A stretch of DNA of 64,000 nt from Paraescarpia echinospica (Eukaryota; Annelida; Polychaeta; Sabellida; Siboglinidae), in assembly GCA_020002185.1 (NCBI GenBank), contig JAHLWY010000206.1:1-64000 (forward strand), written 5' to 3'. Of this stretch, positions 51,184 to 62,889 are shown one piece after another. Position 1 is the first letter of the stretch, and each line of letters starts with the position of its first letter. The notes under the pieces were generated by a model. The model saw only the letters and a program-made list of their open reading frames with translations, did not search any database and was not told where the DNA came from. The translations under genes were made by a program, and so were the position numbers.

Positions 51184-51340
51184 AATGTTACCCTGAAATA
51201 CTTTTGAGTATATGTATATATATAAACATATACCTAGACCTTTACCTTAATTAATTTTAATGTTACCCTGAAATACTTTTGAGTATATATATATATATAT
51301 AAACATATACCTAGACCTTTACCTTAATATCTACCTAAGC
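51184..51340 (+). repeat. Tandem duplication, ~78 bp
   Basis: Two copies of AATGTTACCCTGAAATACTT followed by an AT run and ACATATACCTAGACCTTTAC. Confidence 0.9.
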
Positions 51341-51369
51341 CTTTACCTTTACCAAATCATATATCTAAA

Positions 51370-51765
51370 CATATACTTAACATAACAAAAAACTATCAAA
51401 ACTCAGAAGTGAACACACCATGACATTTACCTGAACACACCTGGGCATTTACCTCAACACATCTGGTCATTTTCCTGAACACACCCCTACACATTTACCT
51501 CAACACACCTGCACATTTATCTCAACACACCTTGACATCTGCCTGAACACATCTGCACATTTACCTCAACACACCTGCTCATTTACCTCAACACACCTGG
51601 TAATTTACCTCAACATTTCGATATTTATCTCAACACACATGGACATCTACATAAACACAAGTGGACATCTATCTTAACACACCTGGACATCTACCTTAAC
51701 ACACCTGGACATTTACCTCAATACACCTGGACATTTACATCAACACACCTGAACACTGATGGGGA
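51370..51765 (+). repeat. Degenerate ~25-bp minisatellite
   Basis: About 15 variable units around CACACCTGGACATTTACCTCA, spaced irregularly. It lies just 3' of the lipase gene's last exon (gene on the minus strand). Confidence 0.85.
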
Positions 51766-51820
51766 CACATCTAGAAATCTGTTTTAATGTATTTAAACAT
51801 GCATGTTTCCTCTGCCCATC

Positions 51821-51925
51821 TCACGAAGCACAACGCTCCTTGATCCAGTTGACGATGTCCTTCACACACTGGGTGCCCTCTCCCTTGGGCTCCCAGTGGA
51901 CCAGATGGTGCGCCCCCTTCATCAC
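51821..51925 (-). CDS. Monoacylglycerol-lipase-like gene, last coding exon
   Basis: 34 codons plus TGA (minus-strand stop at 51821-51823): VMKGAHHLVHWEPKGEGTQC, then VKDIVNWIKERCAS. The AHHLVHW motif places the catalytic histidine of the alpha/beta-hydrolase triad. The acceptor is ATGCTTGTAG and the exon is in phase 0 with the previous one. In the family this serine hydrolase releases fatty acid and glycerol from monoacylglycerols, at membranes or in the cytosol. Confidence 0.85.
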   Translation of the reverse strand: MMKGAHHLVHWEPKGEGTQCVKDIVNWIKERCAS

Positions 51926-52543
51926 CTACAAGCATCATCACTTATTTTATATACCACACAAGTTTACATTGCTGCACATAAATTTATTAACACATGTATA
52001 TAGTGTTGTACAAATAAAACACAATAAAACAATAACTAAAGCAGGACAAATATCTAATGACCTATACTATATGTAAGAATAAATCAATTATGACATACAG
52101 CTATATAAATATAAGCACAGTTTATTAAAACCATTTTCGACAGGCTTTAACAATAAATTAAACATGGTGAAAATATCAATAATCCAAGCAATGCTACAAA
52201 AACTTATGCATACAAAGTAGCAGAATGGTGAGTTTTTAAAGCTGCATTAACATGTTCAAGAGATGTTTTTGATGTGACGTTCGTTAGTCACCAAAGCATA
52301 AAATACTGCAGCAATAGTATAACAAGCAGAGCAGATACAAACTCAAGAATTAATAGTTTTATTTATGAATATTAGGCTCAGTAAGTATAATAGATAGTGT
52401 ATGAATGTCATGGTGGGAATCAGTTTTGGGGTTGGTTTTGTGCTGGTTTACACAATCAGCTACTAGTACACTTAAACAAAGTATAGATACTTATAGTTTT
52501 CGCGCTAAACAGTCCAGAATCAATAATAGATACACAAAATATT

Positions 52544-52625
52544 GGACTCTCTAAGCCAAATGCTTTTTTCTACACCTGCAACCTGGAGTTTCTGCTCTGG
52601 ATGGCAATCTTGTTAAATCGTGTTC
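52544..52625 (+). mobile_element. CR1-like 3'-end fragment
   Basis: About 80 bp matching 46412-46495: TTGGACTCTCTAAGCCAAA, CTCTGGATGGCAATCTTGTT and AAATCGTGTT. An extreme 5' truncation lying antisense in a lipase intron. Confidence 0.75.
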
Positions 52626-52706
52626 AATCGAAAGGTCAAAGCTACTCGAGACAAACTGACCATAGAAACTAGTGACAGCTGCGTCAAGCCTGGACCAGGG
52701 TATTAC

Positions 52707-52869
52707 CTTGAGGGTCTTGTCAGTGGAGGAAGCCTTCTCCATGACTGCTTCGGGCCCTATGAGGTCACACAGGGGGTCAACATCCCCTTGGAGGAAGAGA
52801 ACAGGCCAGGTGATGTCAGCGCGACGTGACATGATGTTGGCCATTGCGTCAAGGAGCAACATGGTCGGT
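52707..52869 (-). CDS. Monoacylglycerol-lipase-like gene, penultimate exon
   Basis: 163 bp with GT/AG borders (acceptor GTTTGTAG, donor GTAATA). Reads PTMLLLDAMANIMSRRADIT, WPVLFLQGDVDPLCDLIGPE and AVMEKASSTDKTLK. LQGDVDPLCD holds the catalytic aspartate of the triad. It joins the 5' exon in phase 2 and the 3' exon in phase 0, so the three exons form one continuous frame. Confidence 0.88.
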
Positions 52870-53344
52870 CTACAAACAGACAAGTTTTTATATAGCTCGG
52901 TATCCGTCTTTATCAAATCAAATTGGTTTCCAACTTCATAAGACAACAGAAATACAACACTATGGTATAAATATATAAACAGTTAAACTAATCATATAAA
53001 TATACTTATATACATTATTATATACATTTATATATACTTCTGTGTTAAAGTATATGAATCATATTAATGGTCAGTTGGAAATGGGGAGAGTTGATGTGTA
53101 AACTTATATTTTACACACCTGGCAGACCTGTTCATTTGAATGCCATCTCAACGTTTCTGGGAAGCATTCAGCTATGCTACAGTTACTGCACAGACTTCGT
53201 TCCACCACTGCCTACAGCCAGGTGCCCGTTTATATAGCTGAGTGAACTGAAGATTCAAAACAGCACTAAGTGGATTCGAACTCAGATTCTCTCAACCAAG
53301 TCCACCGTTCTAACATCTAGAACTCACAAACTGGTGAGTCAAGG
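52870..53344. other. Lipase intron; nothing recognised
   Basis: AT-rich intron sequence between the exon at 52707-52869 and the minisatellite at 53345, with no motif I can name. Confidence 0.5.
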
Positions 53345-53715
53345 TGCAACATTTGATGTTGGTATATCAAATGGTGTGACATTTGATGCTGGTCTACCAA
53401 GGGTGTGACATGTGATGTTGGTCTATCAAATGGTGTGACATTTGATGCTGGTCTACCAAGGGTGTGACATTTGATGTTGGTCTATCAACTGGTGTGACAG
53501 TTGATGCTGGTCTACCGAGGGTGTGTCATTTGATGTTGTTTTATCAATAGATGACAGGTGTGATATTTGATGTTGGTCTACCAACGGTGTGACATTTGAT
53601 GTTGGTCTATCAATAGGTATGACATTTGATGTTGGTCTACCAACAGTGTGACATTCGATGTTTGTCTACCAATGGGTGTGACATTTGATGTTGGTGTACC
53701 AACAAGTGTGACAAA
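53345..53715 (+). repeat. Minisatellite, ~27-30 bp units
   Basis: About 13 variable copies around GGTGTGACATTTGATGTTGG TCTACCAA-like units (alternating tctaccaa and tctatcaa), within a lipase intron. Confidence 0.9.
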
Positions 53716-54702
53716 GTGAGATGTTGACATATAGTAGACCACATCACACATACACTATGACTGCAGGTTACGAGAGTTTAATTGTTCACAATGCACATCG
53801 TATTGTTGCTTACTGCTCCAAGTTATATAATCTTATCTGTGAAACCAGATGTATGAAACCAGTTATTTAGATTTAAACAATCCTGTCAACAGTCGTACAC
53901 GTTCATCAGCATTTGGTAATCATAGCACTAATACCAGTAATCATGACTCACAAGAAGTCCATTACTAAAACTGTTTGCAACACAAACATGTCACATTAGC
54001 CCTGTTCTATATATGATAAATGCACAGTATAAGCTCACTTGTTTTAGACCAAAGAATTTAGTAAATATAGAAAACGTTACATATATTATAAATTGTTACG
54101 TCACAATAAATCATAATTTGGTGCTTGTTTCTAACTATAGAATACATATGTATTGTATCCATGCGTATGTATCTTAACGTTCCCCTCTTAATTGGCTAGA
54201 ACCTCTTTCAGGGATTAATCAACGACCCCTACAGTAGGACATAATACCTATATCTTTTCAAAATATCCCATATATGTTGACACCTTTATGGGCATAATAA
54301 AATCAGTTCGTTTGTTAATGGTTCTAAACTTAAAATGTAATGTGCATGTAAAACATAACGTAACAATTGCAGGAACGCAGACACAGTAATGCTTATGTCT
54401 ACCCTCATGCCAATAACTTAGCAATACGAATATTATCTGACTATTCTACGTTATCATGACTAAGACCTTTCTATCGATTTATGTCAACTTCACATTCTCT
54501 CCGACCTCCGTCATTTTGAAAAACCGAGTATCTGCGAGCACGTTGCGGTGTTTGTGTTTTCTAACATTGTGTAAATACTACTTTCACGACTGTCTTCCAT
54601 CAAGGCATCCTGTCAGGTGACGGGCTTATTTGCTGGTTGGGGAATAAAGCAGCAGCAAGTACCCAGCCCCCCCTCCCCCAAGGTTCGACAATCGACACCC
54701 AC
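53716..54702. other. Lipase intron; nothing recognised
   Basis: AT-rich intron sequence up to the exon at 54703, apart from a short C-rich tract at 54661-54680. Confidence 0.5.
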
Positions 54703-54755
54703 CTGCCTTTCATGGAGCCATGCCACACAAGAGGGTCTGCGATGTACTTCTCCAC
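54703..54755 (-). CDS. Monoacylglycerol-lipase-like gene, internal exon
   Basis: 53 bp, VEKYIADPLVWHGSMKGR ending in phase 2, bounded by TTTCCAG and GTGGGT. The YIADPLVWHG motif is the usual segment before the substrate-cap region in monoglyceride lipases. The exons encoding the nucleophile (GHSMGG) lie further upstream (higher coordinates) and are not in the window. Gypsy-C and the THAP transposon occupy the next intron. Confidence 0.85.
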
Positions 54756-55020
54756 CTGGAAACAACATCACGCAACTACATCATACTGTAATATAGCCGC
54801 TCCCTGCATGTTATATAGGTAACCTATGTATTACGGACGGATCCCGCTGACTTCGGATTTCTCCGGCGTTGTTCGGGTTAGATAATAAACGACGGCCATG
54901 TTTCGTTCAGTCTGATAAATGGTGTGTTTCATTTAAAAGCAGCAATCTTACAATGGCGACGAGAATTAAGTGAACCTGCTAAGCCTACAAGTAAGCAACC
55001 GCCTACCGTACCGAATCACA

Positions 55021-55880
55021 ATGGCTGTTCCGATCAATGTGGCCCAACTACCGCCCTTCGATGCACAAAACGAGCTTTCAACAACGGCTGAACGTTGGAA
55101 AAAGGATACGAAACTTTGACAGGATGGCCAGTGCGTCAGATGCACCGATGACAAGCAAAAACGTGATTTGCTGTTACACACCGCGGGTGAAGGCGTACAG
55201 GACATTTATGATACATTCCCAGAAACAGGTACGTCGTCGTCGTTTCAAAAGACAAAATAACTACTGACGGACTATTTCACGCCTAAATCAAACGTCCCGT
55301 ACAACAGACACATGATTCATCGCGCTGAACAGCATGAAGGCGAAACCGTCGGGCAGTTCGTAACACGGTTACGATAGCTAGCATCGTCATGCGATTACGG
55401 GAACAATGTTGATGAGTACATCACAGATCAAGTAATCGATCGGTGTCGCTCTGATTCGTTGCGTACTAAACTCCTGGCCGCAGTAAAGGATCTCACGCTA
55501 AACAGGGCAATCGAGATAACGCAAACGAGAGAATCGTCAGAACGCTAGCCTAAAGACATGGCTCGTGGCACAGCAAACAACACAGTGTACGCTGCATTCA
55601 ACAGGTCAGCACGCATACAATCCGAAACGCACACTCGTAAACCGGTAACACCAAACATTCTAATACTCAGCAACGTCACGATCGGTGTACTCGCAGTGGC
55701 TTACAGGGCCATACAAGTAACGAATGCAAAGAGTGTCACAAATGTGGAGTGCGTGGACATTTCACTGTCATGTGCCGAAGCAAACCAAGGCAGCAGTCAC
55801 AGCGCAGCTCACAGACATGACAAAAGAAACGTGCACAGCCAGTCAATCCAATACGGTACATGGCAGAATCAGTGACAACA
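55021..55880 (+). pseudogene. Gypsy-C gag with zinc knuckle
   Basis: Starts MAVPINVAQLPPFDAQNELS at 55021 with an early TGA. Further pieces appear in other frames (DDKQKRDLLLHTAGEGVQDI). A single CHKCGVRGHFTVMC knuckle lies at about 55735-55776 in another frame. Multiple frameshifts and stops. Confidence 0.75.
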
Positions 55881-55889
55881 GCGAAAATG

Positions 55890-57500
55890 AGTACGCATTT
55901 ACTTTGACGCCTCATTCTGGCATGATCACAGCAATCATTGCAGATGGACCGGTTGACATGATCAATGACTCGGGTGCATCATGCAACATAATCAATTCTA
56001 CTGTAGCCACGCAGCTGCGAGAGCGAGGCGAGCAGTTTGAAGCATGCAAACGGATCATACATCCGTATGGATCGCCGCCAATCGTGGCGCGTAAGCTCGT
56101 CACGTGTGACGTGCAAATTGGTGACAAGTCGACAATCGCAGAATTTCTTCTCGTTCATGGAGAATCGTCTTCACTTCTGGGCAGGGCTACTGCTGAGCAG
56201 CTTGGGGCCCTGAGAGTGGGGGTCAACTTTGTGTCCGACCGACAAACAGCAGACAAGTTCATTGCAAAATATCCGGGCATTGCCACGGGTATAGGCAGTC
56301 TGAAAAATGTCACTGTCAAGCTGCACATTGACACGTCTGTAGCTCGCAAACACAGCCGAGTGCCATTTCATCTGCGAGACAAGGTCACCAAAGAGCTTGA
56401 AAAGCTTGAACGTGCAGACGTCATTGAAAAGGTCACACGACTTACTGAGTGGGTGTCGCGAATCGTCACGCTACCAAAGCCAAAAAAGTATGGACGAAAT
56501 ACGTATCTGCGTCGACATGAGAGAGGCCAACAAAGCCATCTTACGCACGCGTCATGTGACGCCTACAATCGATGAACTGATTACAGGCATGCAAGGGGCC
56601 ACAGTATTCAGCAAAGTAGATCTTCGGTCTGGCTACCATCAGCTAGTCCTGGACCCTGCATGCCGTTATATAACAACCTGTTCAACACATATGGGGTTGT
56701 ATCGGTACAAACGACTGAGTTTTGGCATAAACTCGCCGGCCGAAGTATTTCAGCACACAATTCAGACGGTGTTGAACGGCATGAGTGGCGCCACTAACAT
56801 AAGTGATGACATCATTGTGTTCGGTGCAAACCAAGAAGATCACGACAGGGCACTGTCAAAGTGTCTCAACAGACTGCACAAGTCCTGGTTAACAGTTAAC
56901 TTGCCAAAATGTGAGTTTAACAAAGCGAAGATCGGCTTCTTTGGACATGTGTTCTCGAAGGAAGGAATTTCACCTGACACGCAAAAGGTGAAAGATCTAC
57001 AAGAAGCTGCACAACCGCTGAACCAATCAGAAGTACACCCATTTCTCGGCATGGCACAGTACAGCGCGAGATTCATTGCAAGATTTGCAACAATCTCGGA
57101 GCCTCTTCGAGTCCTCACACGGCAGGACCACCCATGGGTTTGGGAGAAGTCACAGTCGGACGCGTTTAACGCAATACAAAACGCATGCCTACTACGATTC
57201 TCACAAACCAACCGAGATACTCGTAGATGCCAGCCCGGTTGGCGTTGCAGCGATACTTACACAAGAATGCAAACCAGTCGCATACGCAAGCCGTGCGCTT
57301 TCGGACGTGGAGAGACGCTACTCACAAACAGAGCGTGAGGCATTAGCCGCTGTGTGGGGTTGCGAACACTTCAACATGTACACAGATGGCGCTGCATGCA
57401 CGATAATCACGGACCATAGGCTCGTTCTGGGCATATGGCAGAAGCCAAACCCGCCGCTACGAGTTGCGAGGTGGGCAATGCGTTTACAACATTCGTCTAG
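55890..57500 (+). pseudogene. Gypsy-C protease, reverse transcriptase and RNase H
   Basis: The protease has DMINDSGASCNIINSTV (active-site D-S-G) at about 55955-56000. Reverse transcriptase (frame change near 56470): RICVDMREANKAILRTRHV, FSKVDLRSGYHQLVLDPA, GLYRYKRLSFGINSPAEVF and NISDDIIVFGANQEDHDRA, so the D-D pair is present. RNase H follows after another shift near 57190: TEILVDASPVGVAAILTQE, AYASRALSDVERRYSQTERE and AAVWGCEHFNMYTDG. The enzymes' catalytic residues survive, but the frame is broken at least twice. Confidence 0.88.
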
Positions 57501-58956
57501 AATACAGATGTGGTCGTGACAACCCAGCAGACTACCTGTCTAGACATCCAGTAACAAAAGTCAGCCAAGCGCAGCGTATGGCTGAGGACTTCATCAATCA
57601 AATTGCTGACAGCTCTACGCCAAATGCCATCATCCTCGACGAAATCAAGGTGCACACCAGACAAGACGCGACCTTAAACAAGGTCATCCGCACAGGTCAT
57701 TGGCATGACACAGCTAACAACGAGTCAGCCGACATTGTTGCATTCCGGAAAGTGAGGGATGAACTGACAGTGGGAGAAAATGGAGACTTTCTGCTATGAG
57801 ATTCGCATTGTCATCCCGACAGCACTTCGCAGTCGTGTCATACAGTTGGCACACGAGGGTCATCAGAGCATCTGTTAGACCAAAGCTCTGATCAGAAGCA
57901 AAGTGTGTTTTCCAGGCATAGACAAGGACACGGAAGCAGTCGTCATGGGTTGCATTCCGTGTCTTGCAAACTCCAACCGCCGCCAGATGGAGCCACTAAA
58001 CATGACTACTTTACCGCGAGGCCCGTGGATCAATCTGAGCATTGATTTCTGCGGCCCAATACTGACAGGCGAATATTTACTCTGCGTCACAGATGAATAT
58101 TCAAGATATCCAGTCGTTCACGTGACCAGAAGCACCAGTGCAGAGAGAGTTATCCCGATCATGGAGTCCATTTTTGCCATGTTCGGATATCCAGAAACGA
58201 TAAAGTCGGATAATGACCCACCATTCCAGAGTAATGCGTGGTCACAGTTTTTGCAGTCGTGTGGCGTCCGTCACCGCAAAATCACACCGCTACGGCCGAT
58301 GGCGAATGCACAAGTGGAGAACTTCAACAAGCCGATGATGAAGGCAGTGCGTTCAGCCATAATTTAACATCGCAACTGGCGTCGCGAACTGCAGCAGTTT
58401 CTTCGAAATTATCGATCTACTCCGCATAGTTCTACGCTGTTCACACCTCACCGACTACTGTTTGGTCGAGAACTAAGCTACCTGAGCTGTCAACGCTTCA
58501 GAGCGTGCACCCAGAAGATGAAGTCGTTCGCAGACAAGACTCTCGTGCAAAAGCGAGAATGAAAGAGTACTCAGACAAGCGTGCATACGCTTCACATGTG
58601 AACCTACAAATAGGAGAGGTTGTGTTTGTACAGCAGCCTAGAGTGATCAAACTCCGTTCGCACCGACACCGCTCATCGTCAGTGCAAAGAAAGGACCAAT
58701 GGTCACCGCTGTGCGTGGTGATGGGTCCACGGTGACGCGAAATGTGTCTAAGTTCCGTCGCGTGCGAAGCTTGTCGCCCGATGAAATCGCACGACATCAT
58801 CCCGAGGACACAGCTGCGGACGACGACCCGCCAACAGATGATGAGTCGTCTGAGACCCGTCACGATGACGAAGAGGTGCTTAAGCCACCTGTTCTGCAAG
58901 CTGTCCGTCCACAACGAGCTCGAAAGAAGCGACAGCGCTTAATCGAGCAAATCTAG
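57501..58956 (+). pseudogene. Gypsy-C integrase and C-terminal region
   Basis: Pieces in order: an N-terminal segment (57464-57799, stop after GDFLL), the core at 57903-58367 with NLSIDFCGPILTGEYLLCVT (first Asp), IKSDNDPPFQSNAW (second Asp) and NAQVENFNKPMMKAV (Glu), then a stop. The C-terminal region (58505-58956) has a basic SH3-like stretch (NLQIGEVVFVQQ) and a charged tail ending RKKRQRLIEQI. All three triad residues are intact in the central frame, but flanking stops and frame changes disable it. Confidence 0.85.
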
Positions 58957-59336
58957 AAATTGGGTGTAGGCGGATCGCTGCCCGTTCTATATATAGTTAG
59001 TTACACGATATAAGGGTGTAGGCGGATCGCTGCCCTTCATATCCGTTATCTAGTTAAAGGGAATAAAAACATCTATTGCTTGAATTCATATTAAATTAGA
59101 TCCTGCTATATATTTCCATGTCCACCAAGCCAAAAATATCCCCAAAAATCGAAGAATTAAAAATTCCACATTTTATGCTGTACATCCGGACATTTTCGAA
59201 TATGCATATTTTTGGCGCGCTTTTCGGGATGCCGAGATGTGACGTCAGAGTTGACTCTGCCGATACAGCGACCGCTTGTTTACATTCATTCTCAGCAATA
59301 TGACAGCAGAGGTGGCTGTGTAATGCGAATATCATC

Positions 59337-59828
59337 ATGGTTCATTGTGCGGCATTCGGTTGTAATGCAAACTCTTCTAAACATACAGCAACACACCATT
59401 TTTTTCGGTTCCCTACGGATCCAGTTTTATTGAAGAAACACAGCCGGCTTTGCTCCGCTCATTTTGAGAAAAGCTGTTTTGATCGCGATCCGGAGATGTT
59501 GGCAACCCTTGGATATCCTGGTGCTCGAATATCGTTGAAAAGCGATGCAGTCCCAACAATATTCCCGGCAGTAGAAGCTGCATTGATGCCGTCAATCCGC
59601 AGAAGACAGGCGTCGGCACGGGCAGGATCGACGGCCGCTTTGCCCGAGTCGAAGGCAAGCGGGTCTCGCAAGCGTTGTTCCAGTGCCGCAGTCGCCGCTG
59701 CAGGCTCCGCTGCCGCTGTCACTACAGCCGGCTCAGCAACTACACCCATGGCTTCTTTGGGGTACCAGGTTCCTTCGACGAGTGGTGAATTTACGAGGTC
59801 TGCTTACCGAAAGCGGCAACGAATCAAG
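59337..59828 (+). CDS. THAP-domain exon of a putative transposase
   Basis: Starts at ATG 59337 with VHCAAFGCNANSSKHTATHH, FFRFPTDPVLLKKHSRLCSA and HFEKSCF: the C-x4-C ... C-x2-H zinc set and the FFRFP motif of a THAP DNA-binding domain. AVPTIFP follows at the end of the domain. An alanine/serine-rich linker runs to the donor site AATCAAG/GTAATT at 59829, in phase 0. THAP domains recognise DNA through this zinc fold and occur in P-element and Kolobok transposases as well as host genes. Confidence 0.85.
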
Positions 59829-62800
59829 GTAATTCTTACATGTTATATCTACTATTATTATTCTGTAGGTCTAGTATAATGCCTGGACTGGACGGTCTCG
59901 TGTGTGTCAAGTGTCAAAATAAGTTATTCAACTTATTGTCATTGTATCCCATTGGTTCCAATCATATCACGGAACTCTTCCTAAGTATCTTATATTCTAA
60001 ATGTTGTAGTTATGCACGATACTACTATAATAAATCTACATATACTCAGTTTTGTGGAAAATTTGATAGTGTAATCAAATCGATTCAGGTGACTGTTTTT
60101 ATCATTATCATGGTTACAGGAATGTAAGGCAATAAAACAAAAACGTCAGCAAATTAATTGATGCTAATTTGTTAGTTATGCATTTAATTAATCTATTTAC
60201 TTTTACATGCAAATAAGAAATAATTATTTTAATTATACTCGTTGCCGAGTCAGGTTAGTCTGTTATAATAAGTTTTTTAAACCGTAAGAAGCAATACTTG
60301 GATGTAGAACATTGCAATGTGAATTTGCAGATGGAAGAATAATTATATTTTCAAATGTATTTAACGTTGAATTTGCATAAATTAATTATTATTTTTCATA
60401 CGTAACATTTGTTGTTTTTTAAATGACAATACTTGGACTTTATGAAAGTGCAATGCATTTTGATCAACATCAAATGTATGTACACATAAAGTACCATGCA
60501 TAAGTTAGATATTTAAAACAAAAATTATAAAATTAGGAAGTGGTCTGTCTCACTCTCATAGTTGGAACCAGTTGCTGGCAATCTCCTCCTCTGACACATG
60601 ACTCACTAAAGTCTTATGTCATCAATGACTTGCTGAAGAATTATCCCCCATCAGTATTCTCTGTAGAAACAGTTTATTACAGTGTTTGGCACCTGTCTGC
60701 TAATCCAGCTAATTGGACTCCTTTGTTGTGACTCCTCCACTTGACTGAGGAACTAAGTGTAGTGTTTGCCCTAGTCAACTGATCAAAGATCAAATCTAAT
60801 TAATTACCAGTTGACATTGCACTTTGTAGGTCTTTCCTGCTATGAATAACAAATACACCAGCCACCTCCAGCTGGCCCACTGCATTCTCCCTCCAGTTAA
60901 AATAGTTATCTGAACCTGATCTACTGGTAATTAAAGCATGCTAGGTGGAAATGGCAGGAACTGGGTAACATGGATGTGACATGTCGGATACTTATTATTA
61001 CTATAATTAACCCATGCAATTAACCCATGCCTAACATCACCCTGATCACCATTGCAATTGGTAAACCTTGCAGGTAGATGTGATTAATTATTATTAATAT
61101 TGAATGGTTACCACATTGAACACCCTGTAGATTACAGTATGTATTCATCGAGTTAATAATATATTATGTTTAAGTTTTCAAAAGTAATGTTTTCAATAAA
61201 TATAATTCTTACAGTAGATGCAGCTTTCATAACACACACTATTGTAACACACAAGTACTGTTACATTTGTTACTATAGAATTCTTACAGTAGATGCAGCT
61301 TTCATAACACACACTATTGTAACACACAAGTACTGTTACATAACACACACTATTTTAACACACAAGTACTGTTACATAACACACACTATTGTAACACACA
61401 AGTACTGTTACATTTGTTACTATAGAATTCTTACAGTAGAGAGCAGCTTTCATAACACACACTATTGTAACACACAAGTACTGTTACATTTGTTACTATA
61501 GAATTTTTAATATTTCAATAGTAATTTATTGATTTGTATTTTCATAACTCCAGTGCACAGGCCTATGGTGAATTACATTACAGTGTCATATATTGCTATT
61601 GCCTAGTTTCCATTTTATTACAGTTGAATATCGAAGACAATGTACATCATGCAATATATACTATTACATTTGAAGGTATTATCATTACATTTTGAATTGG
61701 AACTACAGTATGTACCGAGATAAATATTTAGAACAAAAATATAACTATTGTATCTTGTATTATCTACTAACAACGTTTACGGATAGAACATATTTTTCAT
61801 TTTATGTCTGTATAACATGAATGAATGGAAGACAAAAGAAATGTCACTGCAATTTAATAGATTGCAATCAGTGTAATTACACCTTACTGCTTGGTGCATT
61901 GCTAATTACTGGCACAAGTCATGATGTTTTTTTAAACAGAAGCTCAGAAATGTACCAAGGACCATTATTCGGCTCCCACATTATTCATGGGATGGATGTT
62001 GGCAATCATAAAACCTGGATAAACTAGTTCAATAGGATACAGAAAGCATAATTAAATTTATATTTTGATGCGACATATATTAATAAACATGTATATATAT
62101 TATATGCCAGTTACTATTACATTGTTTCTGTTATTATATTGTGCTTTGTTCAACTTATTGTTACTAATAGGTATTATTATTATTACACCACTCCTGGAGC
62201 AGGCTTCCTATAGTGACTATAAAATTGAGTATTGCAGGATTGTTCATGTCTGCAGTCACATATTGTTATGATAGTAACTATATCAATGGATAAGGATTCT
62301 ACTAATGATGTTACAAAATGTCATTAATGAATTTATTTGATTTTTAACTTAATGTTATTAAAAAAATCAAGTAAATTTATCAAATAATAAATATGTTCAC
62401 ATTTGGATGTGGGTTGTTGCCCAGCTACCAAGTGTGAAAATGGTCATTTGTTGTGAAACAATAACAATAAATGCAATGCAAGTTGCAAACCTATCTATTG
62501 TATATTTAATAGATGATTAGTTATAACCAAAAATAAAATGTTCACAAGTAATATATTGTCACATTTTCCAGGTAATTGTTTGCATAAAAGTGTAACATAA
62601 CAAAAGTAACTATGTCTCTGTGTAGATTCTGTAAGCGTGATATCAATTATTTATGATGTTTTTATCATAGAATAAACAATACATACCTTGCAACTTGAAA
62701 TTAATTTATTAATTTGTATTTTTCACAGCTAGGCAGTCTGTTCACACTTGGAAGCTGGGCAAATGACTAGACAAATGGATGTACTCCTTTCTGACAAGAT

Positions 62801-62889
62801 GGTAAAAGACAGGATTTTGTTTGCTTTTGTCAGAAACCTACAACAATTTATTTTTTGGCAAATTCTATAAGGGTCATTTGTTATTTCAG
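59829..62889 (+). other. Intron of the THAP gene; no other gene seen
   Basis: AT-rich, about 3.06 kb, with the tandem array at 61203-61506. A frame at 60540-60731 (SLKSYVINDLLKNYPPSVFS) has no recognised domain. Confidence 0.5.
61203..61506 (+). repeat. Compound tandem repeat (38 and ~85 bp)
   Basis: Units built from ATAACACACACTATTGTAAC followed by ACACAAGTACTGTTACAT, repeated five times. Three of them are embedded in a longer unit with TTTGTTACTATAGAATTCTT and AGATGCAGCTTTC. Confidence 0.92.

Larger units (their letters stand above)
54830..59053 (+). mobile_element. Gypsy-C: decayed Ty3/Gypsy retrotransposon
   Basis: Plus-strand gag, protease, reverse transcriptase, RNase H and integrase with several frame changes. 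A probable 5' LTR end and primer site (TTACAATGGCGACGAGAATT near 54950) precede gag. After pol, a 3' LTR-like region starts near 58961 with two copies of GGGTGTAGGCGGATCGCTGC (58962 and 59014). It is cut at 59054 by the THAP transposon. The two LTRs could not be aligned, so borders are uncertain. Confidence 0.85.
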
